This document shows, in pieces, positions 42,900-55,647 of a stretch of DNA of 64,000 nucleotides (position 1 is the first letter of the stretch; each line of letters starts with the position of its first letter). The notes below the pieces were generated by a model that worked only from the letters and a program-made list of their open reading frames with translations, was not told the origin of the DNA and made no database searches. A program made the translations under genes and the position numbers. Source of the stretch: Lantana camara (Eukaryota; Streptophyta; Magnoliopsida; Lamiales; Verbenaceae); the NCBI GenBank assembly GCA_037501455.1, contig CM074858.1, positions 95,144,501-95,208,500 of the forward strand. The letters run 5' to 3'.

Positions 42900-44200
42900 G
42901 AGTTGTTTTTATGAATTACTTTTCTAGCAATCACTTATTGCTTATTTTTATGGATTACTTTTCTAGCAATCACTTATTGCTTATTTTTATGAAATCGCTT
43001 TTTTAGAACACATTTAATTTGAACAAACTAATACATCATTAAGAGATTTTATATCAATTAGGCGATCTCGCTTTTTTAAAATCAGTACATCGCATCAATT
43101 AAGCAATTACTTATAAGCGATCGCTTATTTTTATGAAATCGTTTTTTTTATAACGTGATTCAGTTTGAACAAACTAATATATCATTAAGCGATTCTACAT
43201 CGATTAATCGATCACTTATTTTTATGAAATCGTTTTTTTCATAATGTGATTCAATTTGAACAAATTGATACATCATTAAGTGATTTAACATCAATTAACC
43301 GATCGTTTATTTTTATGAAATCGCTTTTTTAGAACATGATTTGGTTTGAACAATCAATACATCATTAAGCGATTCCGCATAATTAAGCGATCGCTTAAGC
43401 GATTCCATATTAATTAAGCGATTGCTTATTTTTATGAAATCGCTTTTTTTATAACGTGATTCAGTTTGAACAAACCAATATATCATTAAGCGATTCTACA
43501 TCGATTAAGCGATCACTTATTTTTATGAAATCAAAATATATTATTAAGCGATTCTACAACAATTAAGCGATCACTTATTTTTATGAAATCGCTTTTTTCA
43601 TAATGTGATTCAATTTGAACAAATTGATGCATCATTAAGCGATTTTACATCAATTAACCGATCGTTTATTTTTATGAAATCTCTTTTTTAGAACATGATT
43701 TGGTTCGAACAATCAATACATCATTAAGCGATTCCGCATAATTAAGCGATCGCTTAAGCGATTCCATATTAATTAAGCGATCGCTTATTTTTATGAAATC
43801 GCTTTTTTATAACGTGATTCAGTTTGAACAAACCAATATATCATTAAGCAATTCTACATTGATTAAGTGATAACTTATTTTTATGAAATCAAACCAATAT
43901 ATTATTAAGCGATTTTACACCAATTAAGCGATCACTTATTTTTATGAAATCGCTTTTTTCATAATGTGATTCAATTTGAACAAATTGATGCATCATTAAG
44001 CGATTTTACATCAATTAACCGATCATTTATTTTTATGAAATCACTTTTTTAGAACATGATTTGGTTTGAACAATCAATCATCATTAAGCGATTCCGCATA
44101 ATTAAGCGATCGCTTAAGCGATTCCATATTAATTAAGCGATCGTTTATTTTAAGCGATTCTACATCGATTAAGGGATCACTTATTTTTATGAAAATCCGA
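42900..44200. repeat. Satellite-like array with ~360-bp higher-order repeat
   Basis: Every subunit carries words such as ATTAAGCGAT, CACTTATTTTTATGAAATCGCTTTTTT and the palindrome AAGCGATCGCTT. Marker words recur at regular distances: AGAACATGATTTGG at 43331, 43690, 44051; ATAATGTGATTCAATTTG at 43241, 43600, 43961; ATAACGTGATTCAG at 43150, 43451, 43809. The period is 358-361 bp, with four different subunits per period; the earliest period lacks one subunit (301 bp). This is higher-order repeat structure of the kind seen in tandem satellites. Confidence 0.85.
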
Positions 44201-44538
44201 TTGCTTTTACTTTAAATATATAACACTTATGATTTTCTTATTCTCACGTGATCTCAATTTATATATTTTTCTATCATCATGTAACACTAAAAATATATTT
44301 CATGACGAATAAAAGATGTACACATTTTAACAAAAAATATGATTTATTTAATGTAAACTTTTAGCATTAATGTTTGTCCTTTCATCAATTGAATATAATT
44401 CATGTATTATTAATTAGATTGATTAATAGTTGTTTTAAACTTTAATATACAATACATGTTTTTACAATCACTTGGTGATCATTGAGTGTCCCGTGAAACA
44501 AAGTATTTCAAGAAGTGGCCCTCTTGGCTACTAAAACA

Positions 44539-47031
44539 TGTAGCACCCGGAACGCCGAGATGCCACACCCCCGCACTATAGCTCAGTCTACATACGAAAT
44601 GGATGATCCGTACATGAACTAAGACTATAGCGAACGTGTGACAAAGCAAGAAACAATCTAGCTAGGCGGGACTAGACCCCAATCCAAACAATCAACTTAG
44701 AATAATAAAAGCGGAAGCAATAATTCATTCATTACTTATAGGTACCATATTTACATATCAATCATAAATACTAATAGGTACCAATATACATATCAAATAT
44801 ATATACTAATAGGTACCAATATACATATCAATACAATATCACACCACTTATCAAGATCAAAGCAAAAGGTATAAGTATCAATAAAGTACATGCCCAAGTA
44901 ACTGACAATGCTAGACCCAAAGCGACAAAACTTGACTTGACCCCGCCTAGCACACAGCCCTGCAAACTGAAAATGTGAGGGGGTCAGTCTACAAAAGACT
45001 GAGTGAGGGGTTTAAATAAATATAAGCACAATTACCATGCAAGCTATAATTTCGGATAAGATTTTATAAAAGATACAATATAAGTTCAAGAATAGAATAT
45101 ATTCTCGCCCGAGATTACAACTAAGCCAATTTAGCAATACAATCAATATCAATTCAATTCCATTCGATCAGTGACCCGGCGAGTGAGGGCAATTCTCCAA
45201 CCTTACTCCAATTCGTGAACATTACCAATAATTAGATTATTAATGAATTAAGTGATCATACAATCAATTACGGTACACAAGTAGTAATTTCAATACCTTC
45301 TTCCTCCGGTGATGGTGGGATTGCAAGGCCCCACCATCCAATCATGGTGTACGTCGGGAACATGACTCCCACGCACGAGATTTCTTCCTCCACCAAACCT
45401 CCTGGTGGATTTAGAGGTGATCCCACATGGTGAGGATAGTGCAAGAGTTACCCGTCAGCCCTTGCTTCCTCGGTTGGCTCAATATACTACCCTCGGGGCC
45501 CAACGTGAACATGCTTTACTCGCCAATACATTCAATCAATCAATCAATCAATCCGTTCAATGAAATCGTTTGAAAATCATTAAGGTTTGGAAAACTATAT
45601 ATATATAGATACATTTTGGCCGAAAACATCACATAAGGTCATATGGGTTCTATATATATCTAGAATTAAACCTCACCTTAACCAACCAACCAACAAGAGA
45701 GTAAGTGAACACCCTACGGAGCGTGCTCCTCGAAACCGGGACCGTGATCTGTGTAACAAGGACAAGTGTACATAAGACTCGACTCTTATGAACCAATTAT
45801 GACGAACGACAATGCCATGTAATGTCAATCATGCCTTTACAATCGATAAATATCATAAACGTGCCCAAATAATCCAATAATGTAGCAAGAATTAAGCATG
45901 CAATACACAAGGCAAAGTTTCATAAAATTACACAAACCTCCCCTGCAGAGAGCAATCCCGGCCGGGATTGATTTTAGAAGGATTTGTGTCCCGGCCGGGA
46001 CACCCTTACAGGAGGATCCCCTGACCCACTATCCCGGCCGGGAATGTTTCCCAGTGTAAATGATCCCGGCCGGGATCAAGGGTCAGATGACCTCCTGCAT
46101 CATTGTCCCGGCCGGGACTGTTTTTAGTGGAAAAAGGATCCCGGCCGGGATCCCTTACTCGAGAAATAGGGCAGCAGCAGGGCAAGTTTGAACCCATGCA
46201 AAAACCAATTTTAAATCCAACTTTAAACCATAGAAAATGCTCAAACACATCATACACACATTATACTATAATTATATAATGATCAAACCAAGAAATATGC
46301 ATCAAATCACCAAGAATTTGGCCCCAAAACCCCATAAATATTCATGTATTTCAACTTATATATATCTTCAAGTTTTCGTGCAAGTAATGAAGAAACAAGG
46401 TCCTAAACATGCTTCTAACCAAGAATGGATAAGAAATCCCAACATAAACCTCAAACTCTATGTCATCACAAATTCAAGAGATCAAGCAACTCTCACTTAT
46501 ACCTTGAAATGGAAAATAGAATGGATGAAATGAGGAGATGATGATGATGCTTCAACTTGTACACTTTCTCCTTGAATTCTAGCTTGAAAATGAGATGAAA
46601 TCCTTCATTCCTCTTCTATGGTGTTTTGAACCGAGATGAGTGTGTGTGGTGTGTGTAATCTCTTGTATAAAATGTAATGTATAAGAATGTGGGAGAAGAG
46701 ATACATATATGTTATATTATATCATCCACTAAAAGCATGAAACCACCACTAATTGCATTTAAGTCCCTAAGTTATTTAAATGAATGCAATCAAGTTTCAT
46801 CTCTAACAATTAGACATTTAACCCCCAATTCATGAAATGCAATTAAGTCCATAAATTTATGAGATGATCAATTAAAGTCATATAAGAGCATTTAAACACA
46901 TTAGTAATTATTTCACGTAAATTTCACGTTAAAAGAAATTCCACATAAGTTTATGAAAATAGAATGAATATAATGACATGAAAATTATAATAATTACACA
47001 TAATGCATAAATGGAAAACCGGGACGTTAGA
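44539..47031 (+). mobile_element. Solo-LTR-like element (family TGTAGCACCC...)
   Basis: Begins TGTAGCACCCGG and ends CCGGGACGTTAGA; the usual end of the family is ...CGTTACA. The 5-bp duplication AAACA flanks it (44534-44538 and 47032-47036). The empty site is preserved in the next macro-repeat unit (CTAAAACATGATTAATG near 47638), which confirms the borders. No long coding frame in 2493 bp, so it is probably a solo LTR. A related copy lies at 50508-52189. Confidence 0.7.
45956..46150. repeat. Six TCCCGGCCGGGA palindromes
   Basis: Exact 12-bp palindromes start at 45956, 45989, 46032, 46064, 46106 and 46139 (spacing 33, 43, 32, 42, 33). Outer bases vary but mostly stay paired: AA/TT, GT/AC, GA/TC. 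The array is absent from the related element at 50508-52189. Confidence 0.95.
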
Positions 47032-48045
47032 AAACATGATTAATGACACAATTTTTATTAAAATATTAATAATTCACTCCATTTATGTGTATTATGACTT
47101 AGAAAAATTAATTTTCTAAGATATTAACTTTAATCGTTTAAGCGATTGGATTTGTCGTCTAAGCGAGTTAGTTAAAATACAAGGAATTCGTTAAGCGATT
47201 GGGTTTGTCGCTTAAGCGATTTAGTTGAAAATACAAGGAATCGTTTAAGCGATGTCCCCATCGTTTGGAGTTCTAATTGCAAAAACCCGATTTCTTTTAC
47301 TTTAAATTAACGTTTTTGATTTTCCTATTATCAAGTGATATATTCAATTACTATAATTTTCTATATATTATCATGTAATGTATTTCATATAACACTTGTA
47401 ATATATTTCATGACGAATAAGAGATGTACACATATTACTAAAAAAAATATGATTTATTTAATGTAAACTAAGCATTATTGTTTGTCCTTTCATCAATTAA
47501 ATATAATTCATGTCATTTTTAATTACATTGATTAATAGTTGTTTTGAACTTTAATACACCAGACAAGTTTTTACAATCACTTGGTGATTGAGTGTCCCGT
47601 GAAACAAAGTATTTCGACAAGTAGACCTCTTGGTTACTAAAACATGATTAATGGCACAATTTTCATTAAGATAGTAATAATTCACTTGATTTATATGTAT
47701 TATAACTTAGAAAATTTAATTTTCTAAGATATTGATTTTAATCGTTTAAGCGATTACGTTTGTCGTTTAAACGATTTAGTTGATTTAGTTAAAATACAAG
47801 GAATCGTTTAAGCCATTGGCATTGTCGCTTAAGTGATTTAGTTAAAATTCAAGGAATTGTTTAAACGATTGATTTTGTCGCTTAAGCGATTTAGTTAAAA
47901 TACAAAGAATCATTTAAGCGATATCTCCCGTCGCTTGGAGTTATAACTACAAAAACCTGATTTTTTTTGCCATAAATTTAACACAAATAAAACACAAAGA
48001 ATGGTGCTGTCGCTTAAGCCATTTAGTTAAAATATAAGGAAAGAA

Positions 48046-49246
48046 AGGAGAAGCAACAACAATATTTATTATACATACACACGATATCACTTTACAAATT
48101 CATCTACCGATCCTACACAGGAAAAATGTGGATCGAAGAAAGATGAAAATCAATTAGGAAAAATGAAAAATCGTACAAAGAAATCCATTGACCAGAATAA
48201 GCTACGGAGAGGGTATGTATTTCTAATTTTCTATCCAGATAAGCTACGAAGAATGTGAGGATAATATCGATGGCGGAAAATCCAATGACAACATTGTCTC
48301 TTGTGCAAGAGTTTTTTTTGGTTTATCAAGAAATCCAAATTCAAATGGAGATGCCCAAGCTGTGTAGATGACCAGAATAGCCAGTATTCGAATGGAGATG
48401 CCCTAAGTTGTGTAGATACCAAAATAACCAGAAATGTTTTCCATGCTCTGTCATATTAATTCAAATGTGTGAAAATGTTAAGCAAGTAGCAGCAAATTCC
48501 ATGTATGAAAAATTAAGGAGGATTGCATTGTTGTTTCAGATTAATAAATATGAATGAAGAGCAAATAAAGCTCTCGCCAGAAAATATTCAAAGCATTCTT
48601 CAAGGTTAACTAGTAACAACAATTAACTTGGATAGCAACTACGAAAAGAAGATCTTCATAAGATACATGCATAAATCTTGTATGCGGATGTAATAAAGCT
48701 TGCCAATATCTCAATGAAATAGTCCTTTGAGCCACACATTTTATTACAATCTAAAGCAACACAATCCTCCGAGCCATACATTTCATTACTATCTAAATGA
48801 CTTTCCTTTGACTCACCCATCTTCCCTCATCAACCTGAGCTATAAATTACAGTATTCAGGTAAGGCTAACTCCCAGAAAACATCAAACCATAGCATTCAA
48901 TAGTAACCTTAATCCACTATTGTTATTTTTCTCCTATTCCACAAGTTCCAATGTACAAAATAATGAACCGCATGAGTTGATACAACAATTAATTTGACAA
49001 AACAATCCTTCAAGGCCTAACAATTTCAATACAAGCCACCAAATTTCGAATTATTATGAGTGTCCAGCACCAGTATAACCCCTCAAGTTTGGAAACAATT
49101 TCTAAAACACATCATTATGCAACTCTTTTTTCATATTTCCAATCCATACGATTGATCAAAATAATTCGAAAAAACAAAATGACCATAATGAATCTTAGAA
49201 AACCTAAAACATCACTCGAATACTTAAATAGAAGACATGGGGTTAC
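48046..49246. other. Intergenic, no gene seen
   Basis: AT-rich. A ~47-bp imperfect tandem repeat (TTCAAATGGAGATGCCC and TTCGAATGGAGATGCCC) lies at about 48340-48435. I looked here for a following exon with the acyl-carrier DSLD motif on the reverse strand and saw none. Confidence 0.5.
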
Positions 49247-49360
49247 CTTAGCAGGATCGACTTTCTGGAAGTTCTTGACAACAGAGAGGACACGGTCGGT
49301 GACCTCCGAGTTATCGAGGAAGACGCCTCTAACTTCGTCGGATAAATTTTTATCGGGCTG
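49247..49360 (-). pseudogene. Lone exon of a mitochondrial acyl carrier protein gene
   Basis: The reverse strand has TTTTGCAG at 49368-49361, 38 codons, then a GTAACC donor. The residues include SEVTDRVLSVVKNFQKVDPAK, matching the helix-1 region of plant mitochondrial ACP before the ...VTP junction. The next exon with the phosphopantetheine-carrying DSLD serine is not visible within 1.2 kb, and no mitochondrial presequence exon is recognisable upstream. Mitochondrial ACP carries acyl chains for lipoate synthesis. It is probably a broken gene; a gene with far-off exons is less likely given the satellite next to it. Confidence 0.6.
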
Positions 49361-49640
49361 CTGCAAAACAGACAGAGAAATTTTAGGAACCTAAGCCATA
49401 GCTAGGCCCACATCCTTCACAGTTGAAGTCCGCTGAGTCTCCATGTTTGCATGGTTAGGGTTTTCTACCAAAACCCTAGCAGGGGTGGAGCCTTCGTCGC
49501 GCACAACAGTTCCGTCCTGGCCTGCAGCTTCATCTCCAATGCATGCAAATCCTCTGATGCACAGGCCATCGCTTCGTTCTTCAATTTTATGCTGTAAATC
49601 CATTTGTGGTAATTGCGGTTCTTCCTTTGCCCGTTGCTCA
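49361..49640. other. Unassigned flank of the ACP exon
   Basis: A frame on the reverse strand (to 49753) is open but has no recognisable domain. It may be retroelement sequence. Confidence 0.3.
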
Positions 49641-52600
49641 ATAATGCCCAAAACAGTGGGCCACCACATTCCCCACACTAGGACCTGACACTTATACAAA
49701 GTGGAAGTCCGTATACACATACAAGTCAAAGCGAACGAGAAATAGACGAGCACACCCTATGCTAGGCGAAACCTAACAAAACTTAAAGCCCTCACGTTAA
49801 AACAATTAAGCGGAAGCATGGCAATTAAAATATTAATAGGTACATGTAGCGAAAGGCCCGACTAGGGCTAACATAATATATACAATCATACCTACAACCA
49901 GCAAGGCCATACTAAAACTTCATCATATAGTAAGCCCAACAAGGGCAAAGTAAATCCAAGTATTATGCCGACCCAGCCAAATTTAAATACAATACATAAC
50001 ATAACATAAGTGTATGCAAATGTATGCATAAGGTACAAAATCAAAGACTCTACCTAAACGAACAAGTAAGACTTGACTCGATTCACTTCTCTGTCTAGCT
50101 CGACCAAATCAAGACTTGTACGTGCAAACTAAAAACAAAACATGGGGCGAGGGTCAGTCCACTAATTGAGTGAGGGTTAACACATGCAAACTATACATAT
50201 AAAAAGCATAGAATGTATTAAATGGATGTCCATGAACCGAGGACAGGTTTTGCATACCAAATCATTTCCCAAAACAAAATACTTATATATACTTAAGAAA
50301 TCCAACCTCGTTTCACGGACCTTAACATAACTTTTATAATACTCGGCGAGTACGAGCAGGTCTCCAACCTTTACTCCTCAATCTTAGCATATAAAACTTA
50401 AATTATAAAAACATATCCAACCTTCCCGCTAATGATAGAAGAGGTGTACGGCCCCAACCTATCCTTATCTTAACAAAACTTATCCACAAGAGGGTCATAC
50501 CTTGGGATGTAGCACCCGGAACGCTAGGCACCACATCCCCCGCACTATAGTTCAATCCACATATGAGATGGACAACCCATACATGAATCAAGCCTATAGC
50601 GAACGGGAGACGATAAAAAGAATGACCAAGGTTAGGCGGGACTAACCCTCAGTCAATACCAATAAACAACTCAGAGTAATAAAAGCAGAAACAATAGCAT
50701 TCAATACTTATAGGTGCCATATTTACATATTTACTTATAGATACCAACATTTATATATCAATACAATATCATCTCCAAGTATAAATCCAAGACATGCTAC
50801 AAAATAACTAGTATCAAAACAAGAACAAAGTATGAAGGTGAAGTGCTAGACCCGAATTAAAAGACAAGCTAGACTCTAATCCCGCCTAGCACGGACCTGC
50901 AAAAATTGAAAAGTTGAGGTGTCAGTCCAACACGGACTGAGCGAGGGGTTATAAATAAATATGTGCGCACATACAAGCAAGTTATAAACTCGGGTAATAA
51001 GTTTGGAAAATAACAATACAATTTAGTAAAATAAGAGATACTATCGCCCAAGGTTACAACTAATTCAATTTATTAATTTAATCAATTCAATACAATCAAT
51101 TCGTGGCCCGGCGAGTGAGGGCAATTCTCCAACCTTACTCCGACTATGTACAATCAATCAATTACTAGGTGATTAGGTGATCAAGCAATTAATTACGGTG
51201 CACAATTAGCAGTTTCAGTAACTCCTTCTTCCTCCGGGTGATGCTGGGATTGCAAGGCCCCACCATCCAATCAGTCTGGGCAGAGGGTACATGAATCCCT
51301 AAGCCCGGAACTCCTTCCTCCCCTAATCTTCTAGGGGATTCAGCGGTCATCCCAGTTTGGTGAGGATAGCACTCGGGTTACCCGTCAGCCCATGCTTTCC
51401 CGGTTGGCTTGAGCCACTATCCTCGGGCCCACAGTGTAATTCAATGACTCGCCAAAACAATCAATCCGTCAATCAATCAATCGGTTTTATGAAATCATTT
51501 GAAAATCATAAAGTTCGCAAACTATATATATATATATATATTTTGGCCGAAATAGTCACATAGGGGTTGTAAGGGTTCTATTTATCTAGAATTTAAACCT
51601 CACCTTGACCAACCGACTAAAAGAAAGCAAGAGAACACCCTACGGAGCGGGCTCCTCGAAATCGGGACCGTGATCTGTGTAACAAGGACAAGTGTAACAT
51701 AAGACTCGACTCGAATGAACCAATTATGACAAACGGCAATGATATGTAACATCAATCATGCATTTATAATCGATAAAAGTGATAAACGAGGTCAATTAAT
51801 CAATTAGATAACATACTTGAACATATCACACATAATTCAAGTTTCATAAAATTACACTAACCTCCACTATCACATCAAATCTCGAAATAACGAGCCATGC
51901 AAGAAGAATTTTGAAAAAATGTGATCACGATAAATTTTTACATAATATTACATGAATTTAGCAATTATGAACACCCGAGGCATAAACGGAATAAACGAAG
52001 AAAGGACAAAATCACTATTCACAATTTCACATTTAAAGCTAATTCATATAAATACATGAGAATGTATAATGCACATAATAATGTACTGAAATTATAAATG
52101 AGCAAGTAAATATATAAAATTAAACCCCCAACTCCCGAAGACCCGTACGTGGCCTGCTTACCTGAACTTTCGGAATTTGGGGCGTTACATAATGACCCTC
52201 AAGTGGCTTCGCCGGGTGTAATCCAAAGGCTTAAGAAATCTCATCTTCCTTGTCTCCCAAAGGTCGATAGAGATACCTTAAATGGAAACTATTCACAGGC
52301 TTAATCCCGATGCCGTCCCGGAGTTCCTCACCCACAATTTTCCGGATCCAACTTATCATAACATATCATATTTTTCATATCTTTCAATGAACAACTCATA
52401 ACTTATAGCATAAAGAACTTACCTCAACTTGTCTTTGCATAGCGTATCCAAATCATAAAAGAACTTACATAGGCTTATCATAACTTTTTTTTATGCGAAA
52501 ACCATTTTAAACGGGTAACCAAATACTTATTTAACACATATTTACATACATGTATAATATTATAACCACATGCAAGGCTTAGAAAACGAGCACGTAAGGA

Positions 52601-52715
52601 TATTAGGGTCATAACTAAAAACCTAACCTCACCTTGACAAAAGAACCTGACGACGAAAGTAGACGACCAAAAAAGAGCCTAAACTTCCGGTTCGTCTCCG
52701 ACGGGGAACGCCTCT
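49640..52715 (+). mobile_element. Diverged LTR-like element, interrupted
   Basis: 49640-50507 and 52190-52715 share landmark phrases with the TGTAGCACCC family (a CACTAGGACCTG-like start, GCGAACGAGA, 'GTCAGTCCACT...GAGTGAGGG', CGGCGAGTACGAGC) but are much diverged. The element at 50508-52189 sits between the halves. Its outer ends are not precisely defined. Confidence 0.45.
50508..52189 (+). mobile_element. Second TGTAGCACCC-family LTR-like element
   Basis: Starts TGTAGCACCCGGAACGC and ends GGGGCGTTACA, 1682 bp, clearly related to 44539-47031 across most of its length (shared CTACGGAGCG-GCTCCTCGAAA, GTGATCTGTGTAACAAGG). It lacks the palindrome array. I found no matching 5-bp duplication at the borders. 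No coding frame of note. Confidence 0.6.
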
Positions 52716-52896
52716 TGTTTTCTGTAAAGAACTCCATTACGTGGGGAAAGATTTTTTGTATTTCTGTCTGGAAGAATACACTGTACAGCCTCAACTAAAT
52801 ACAACATAACAATGCTAAGAAAGGAAATAAGAATAATTACAATAAATCACGGGATTATATAGGATCCCCTTACCCCTAATTTTCCTTATGTCAACA
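52716..52896 (-). repeat. 3' LTR of the reverse-oriented copia element
   Basis: A 181-bp segment. On the reverse strand it starts TGTTGACATAAGG directly after the purine tract GAGGGGGAG, and it ends TTTACAGAAAACA. The partner LTR would lie beyond 64000, so the limits rest on TG...CA and the PPT only. Confidence 0.6.
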
Positions 52897-55642
52897 CTCC
52901 CCCTCAAGTTGTATCGTCGGATCTCTGATTTGCAACTTGCTTAGGACATCCCGAAATATCCTACCATTCACGGCCTTAGTTAGGATATCTGCGAGCTGAT
53001 CCTCTGATCTCACAAACGGTAGCTGGATGACTCCTTCTTCAATCTTCTCTTTGATGAAGTGTCTATCAACTTATACGTGCTTCGTACGGTCGTGTTGTAT
53101 GGGGTTCTCTAATATGCTAATAGCAGCCCTGTTATCACACATAAGACTGCATGCTTCATCAGTGAGAGCCAATTTCAGCAAGTAGCTTTCTTAAATATAG
53201 GACCTCAGCAACTCCTAGGGCAATTCCTCTGAATTCTGCCTCTGCACTTGAGAGAGCTACTACTTTCTGTTTCTTGCTCCTCCACGTCACTACATTCCCT
53301 CCAACAAGTGTAAAATACCCTGAAGTTGATCTATGATCCCCTAGGCTTCCTGCCCAATTTGCATCGGTGTACGCCTCAATCCGTAGATGACAGTGTTTCT
53401 GGAACAAAACTCCCATTCCCGGGCATCCTTTCAGATACCGACAGACTCTAATAGCGGCATCCATATGCTCCTTTTGAGGCTGGTGCATAAACTGGCTTAA
53501 TACCCCAACGACATAAGCTATGTCTGGACGAGTGTGGGACAAGTATATCAATTTTCCCACCAAGTGCTGATGCGCCTTCTACAATCCTTAACCCATGATT
53601 AACCACCATGGGGGTGTCAGCTGGCCTACACTCTAGAAGCCCTATCTCAGCCAGTAGGTCAAGGAAAAACTTTCGCTATGATATATATATATCCCTTTCC
53701 TTGACCGTAGAACCTCAATCCTAAGAAAATACTTAAGCTGTTCTAAGTCTTTCATCTGGAATTCTCTGAATAAATTTCCCCTCAGTCTGGATATTTCATC
53801 TGTATCGTCTCCTGTGATAATCATATCATCTACATATATGATAAGACACGTTACGAGCCCTTCCCTTCTCTTAACAAAGAGTGTGTGATCCGAGTTGCTC
53901 TGACAGTACCCTTACTTCTTCATCGCAGCCGAGAACCTCCCAAACCAAGCCCGGGGTGATTGTTTCAACTCGTACAGAGCTTTCTTCAACCTACACACCT
54001 CCCTGTCTCCGAAACCCTGAGTGAATCCGGGTGGGGGTTCCATATACACTTCCTCTAGAAGATCTTCGTGTAGGAACGCATTCTTGACATCAAACTGATG
54101 TAGTTCCCAGTCTCGGTTGGGTGCTACTGAGAATAACACCCTGATGGTGTCAATTTTAGCAGCAGGTGAGAAGGTCTCAGAGTAGTTGATACCGTAGGTC
54201 TGTGTGTACCCTTTCGCCACTAGCCTAGCTTTGTACTTCTTAACACTCCCATCTGCTCTGTGTTTTACTGTGTAAACCCACCTACATCCTACCAACTTTT
54301 TCTCCGTAGGAAGAATGTACTTCTCCCAAGTTTTGTTCTTCTTAAGTGCCTCCATTTAAGTTTCCATGGCCTGAACCCATTTATCCTCTGAGAGTGCTTC
54401 TTCCACCTTGTTTGGAACTCTGACTGTATAAATGACTGTTGTATATGCACGCGCTTGTGCAGCGAGGGTCCCCACTGAGAGATTAGCTAATGGGTATCTT
54501 GGGGTCCTGCCTCTATGCGCCGGTTCATATCTTTTAGGTGGAACCCCTCTGTTAGCTCTTGGTGCCAACACATACCGGCCCACCTCCTCCAGTGTGGCTG
54601 TTTCACCCTGTACATCAGTTTTCCCCTGTTCTTCAGTATTGCCTGCATTGTTAGGACTATAAGGAATAGCAGAAGGAATTGAAATGGTACTATCATTACT
54701 AACCTCAGGAGTATTCAGCGGGTGAGTGGCGAAGGAGGAATGAGTGGCTGTATTGCGGGAGATGGTGGCTCAGTGGTCCCGCCTACTTGCTCTTTTGGGA
54801 CTGTGTCTGGCTAAGAGTAGAATGAAATCCCACTCAGTGGATCCCGTTGCTGCTGTTTCTCCCCCTGTCCACTGAGTGGGGTGCTAAAGTAGAACTCGGT
54901 CTCAACAAAGTCACAGTCCATAGTAGTATACATACACCTAGTGGGAGGATGGTAACACCGATAGCCCTTCTGATGGACCCCATACCCGATAAAGACACGC
55001 TTGAGGGAACAGGCATCAAGCTTAGTTCAATTGATTTTGGGAACATGAACAAATACGGAGCACCCGAAAACCTAAGGTGGTATAGCTAAGACCGAAGGAA
55101 TGCTGACTTGGGATGTTAGATATGCTAGGGGTGTGCCGAAGTTCAGTGACTTTGTGGGAAGTCTATTGGATAAGTAAACAGAAGTGGCAACAGCTTCCGG
55201 CCACATATACTTAGGATACTGAGATTCAATAAGAAGAGACCAGGACATCTCAAGAAGTTGGCGATTCTTTCTCTCTGCGCCCCGTTTTGCTGGGGAGTAT
55301 GGGAACAAGATGTCTGATGTATAAGCCTATGTTTCTGAAAAAACTGTTGTATTGTCGAATTGACGTATTCCCCCCCCCCCCCCCCCCAAATTATCAGACC
55401 TAAGAACCTGGATATGGGACTTAAACTGTGTTTGAACCATTTGAAAAAACTCCATAAATTTAGCAGAGACCTCCGATTTATGTTTCAAAAATAGACCCAG
55501 GTCATTCTAGAGCAATCATCGATAAATAGGACAAAATACTTATAATCATGGTTAAAACCAGTATTCGGGGAAGGACCCCATACATCAGAATGAACGAGCG
55601 AAAAAACTGTGCTAGTACGAGAACTCGAAACTGGAAAAACTT
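52897..55642 (-). pseudogene. pol: Copia pol (integrase, RT, RNase H), decayed
   Basis: Read on the reverse strand in order: integrase core (DVWGPSP, LFIDDCSRMTWVYF near 55540), the catalytic Glu region near 55290 (broken by a small deletion), reverse transcriptase (54355-53660, WVYTVKHRADGSVKKYKARLVAKG; YVDDMIITGDD near 53840) and RNase H (53563-53159, YTDANWAGS, SSAEAEFRG). A tail ending ADILTKAVNG precedes the purine tract. Stops and frameshifts occur at about 55370 (18-C run), 55290, 55035, 54356, 53640 and 53165. The element cannot make its own enzymes. Orientation is opposite to the copia element nested at 55648. Confidence 0.85.
55370..55387 (+). repeat. 18-C homopolymer in copia integrase
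   Basis: A run of 18 C (G on the coding strand) lies where the integrase reads ...SDN-Gly-rich. The length may be an assembly or polymerase error. Confidence 0.8.
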
Positions 55643-55647
55643 ATCTA

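Larger units (their letters stand above)
44200..48010. repeat. ~610-bp macro-repeat with AAGCGAT words, split by an LTR element
   Basis: Three partial or full units lie at 44200-44538, 47037-47648 and 47649-48010. They share GGTGATTGAGTGTCCCGTG, ATTTCATGACGAATAA and CTAAAACATGATTAATG. The units contain TCGTTTAAGCGATT and TCGCTTAAGCGATTTAG, linking them to the neighbouring 360-bp array. The element at 44539-47031 interrupts the first junction. Confidence 0.8.

Noticed and set aside
45956..46150. Regular palindromes with ~33-43 bp spacing resemble a CRISPR array
   Set aside because: The surroundings are plant nuclear LTR DNA, the repeats are only 12-16 bp palindromes, the spacers are related to each other, and no cas gene exists.
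49391..49753. 120-aa reverse frame upstream of the ACP exon as its first exon
   Set aside because: No mitochondrial presequence features and no similarity to ACP; spacing and stop before the acceptor argue against it.
50503..52194. Target duplication around the second TGTAGCACCC element
   Set aside because: Left flank TGGGA and right flank TAATG do not match; no shifted 4-6 bp match convinced me.
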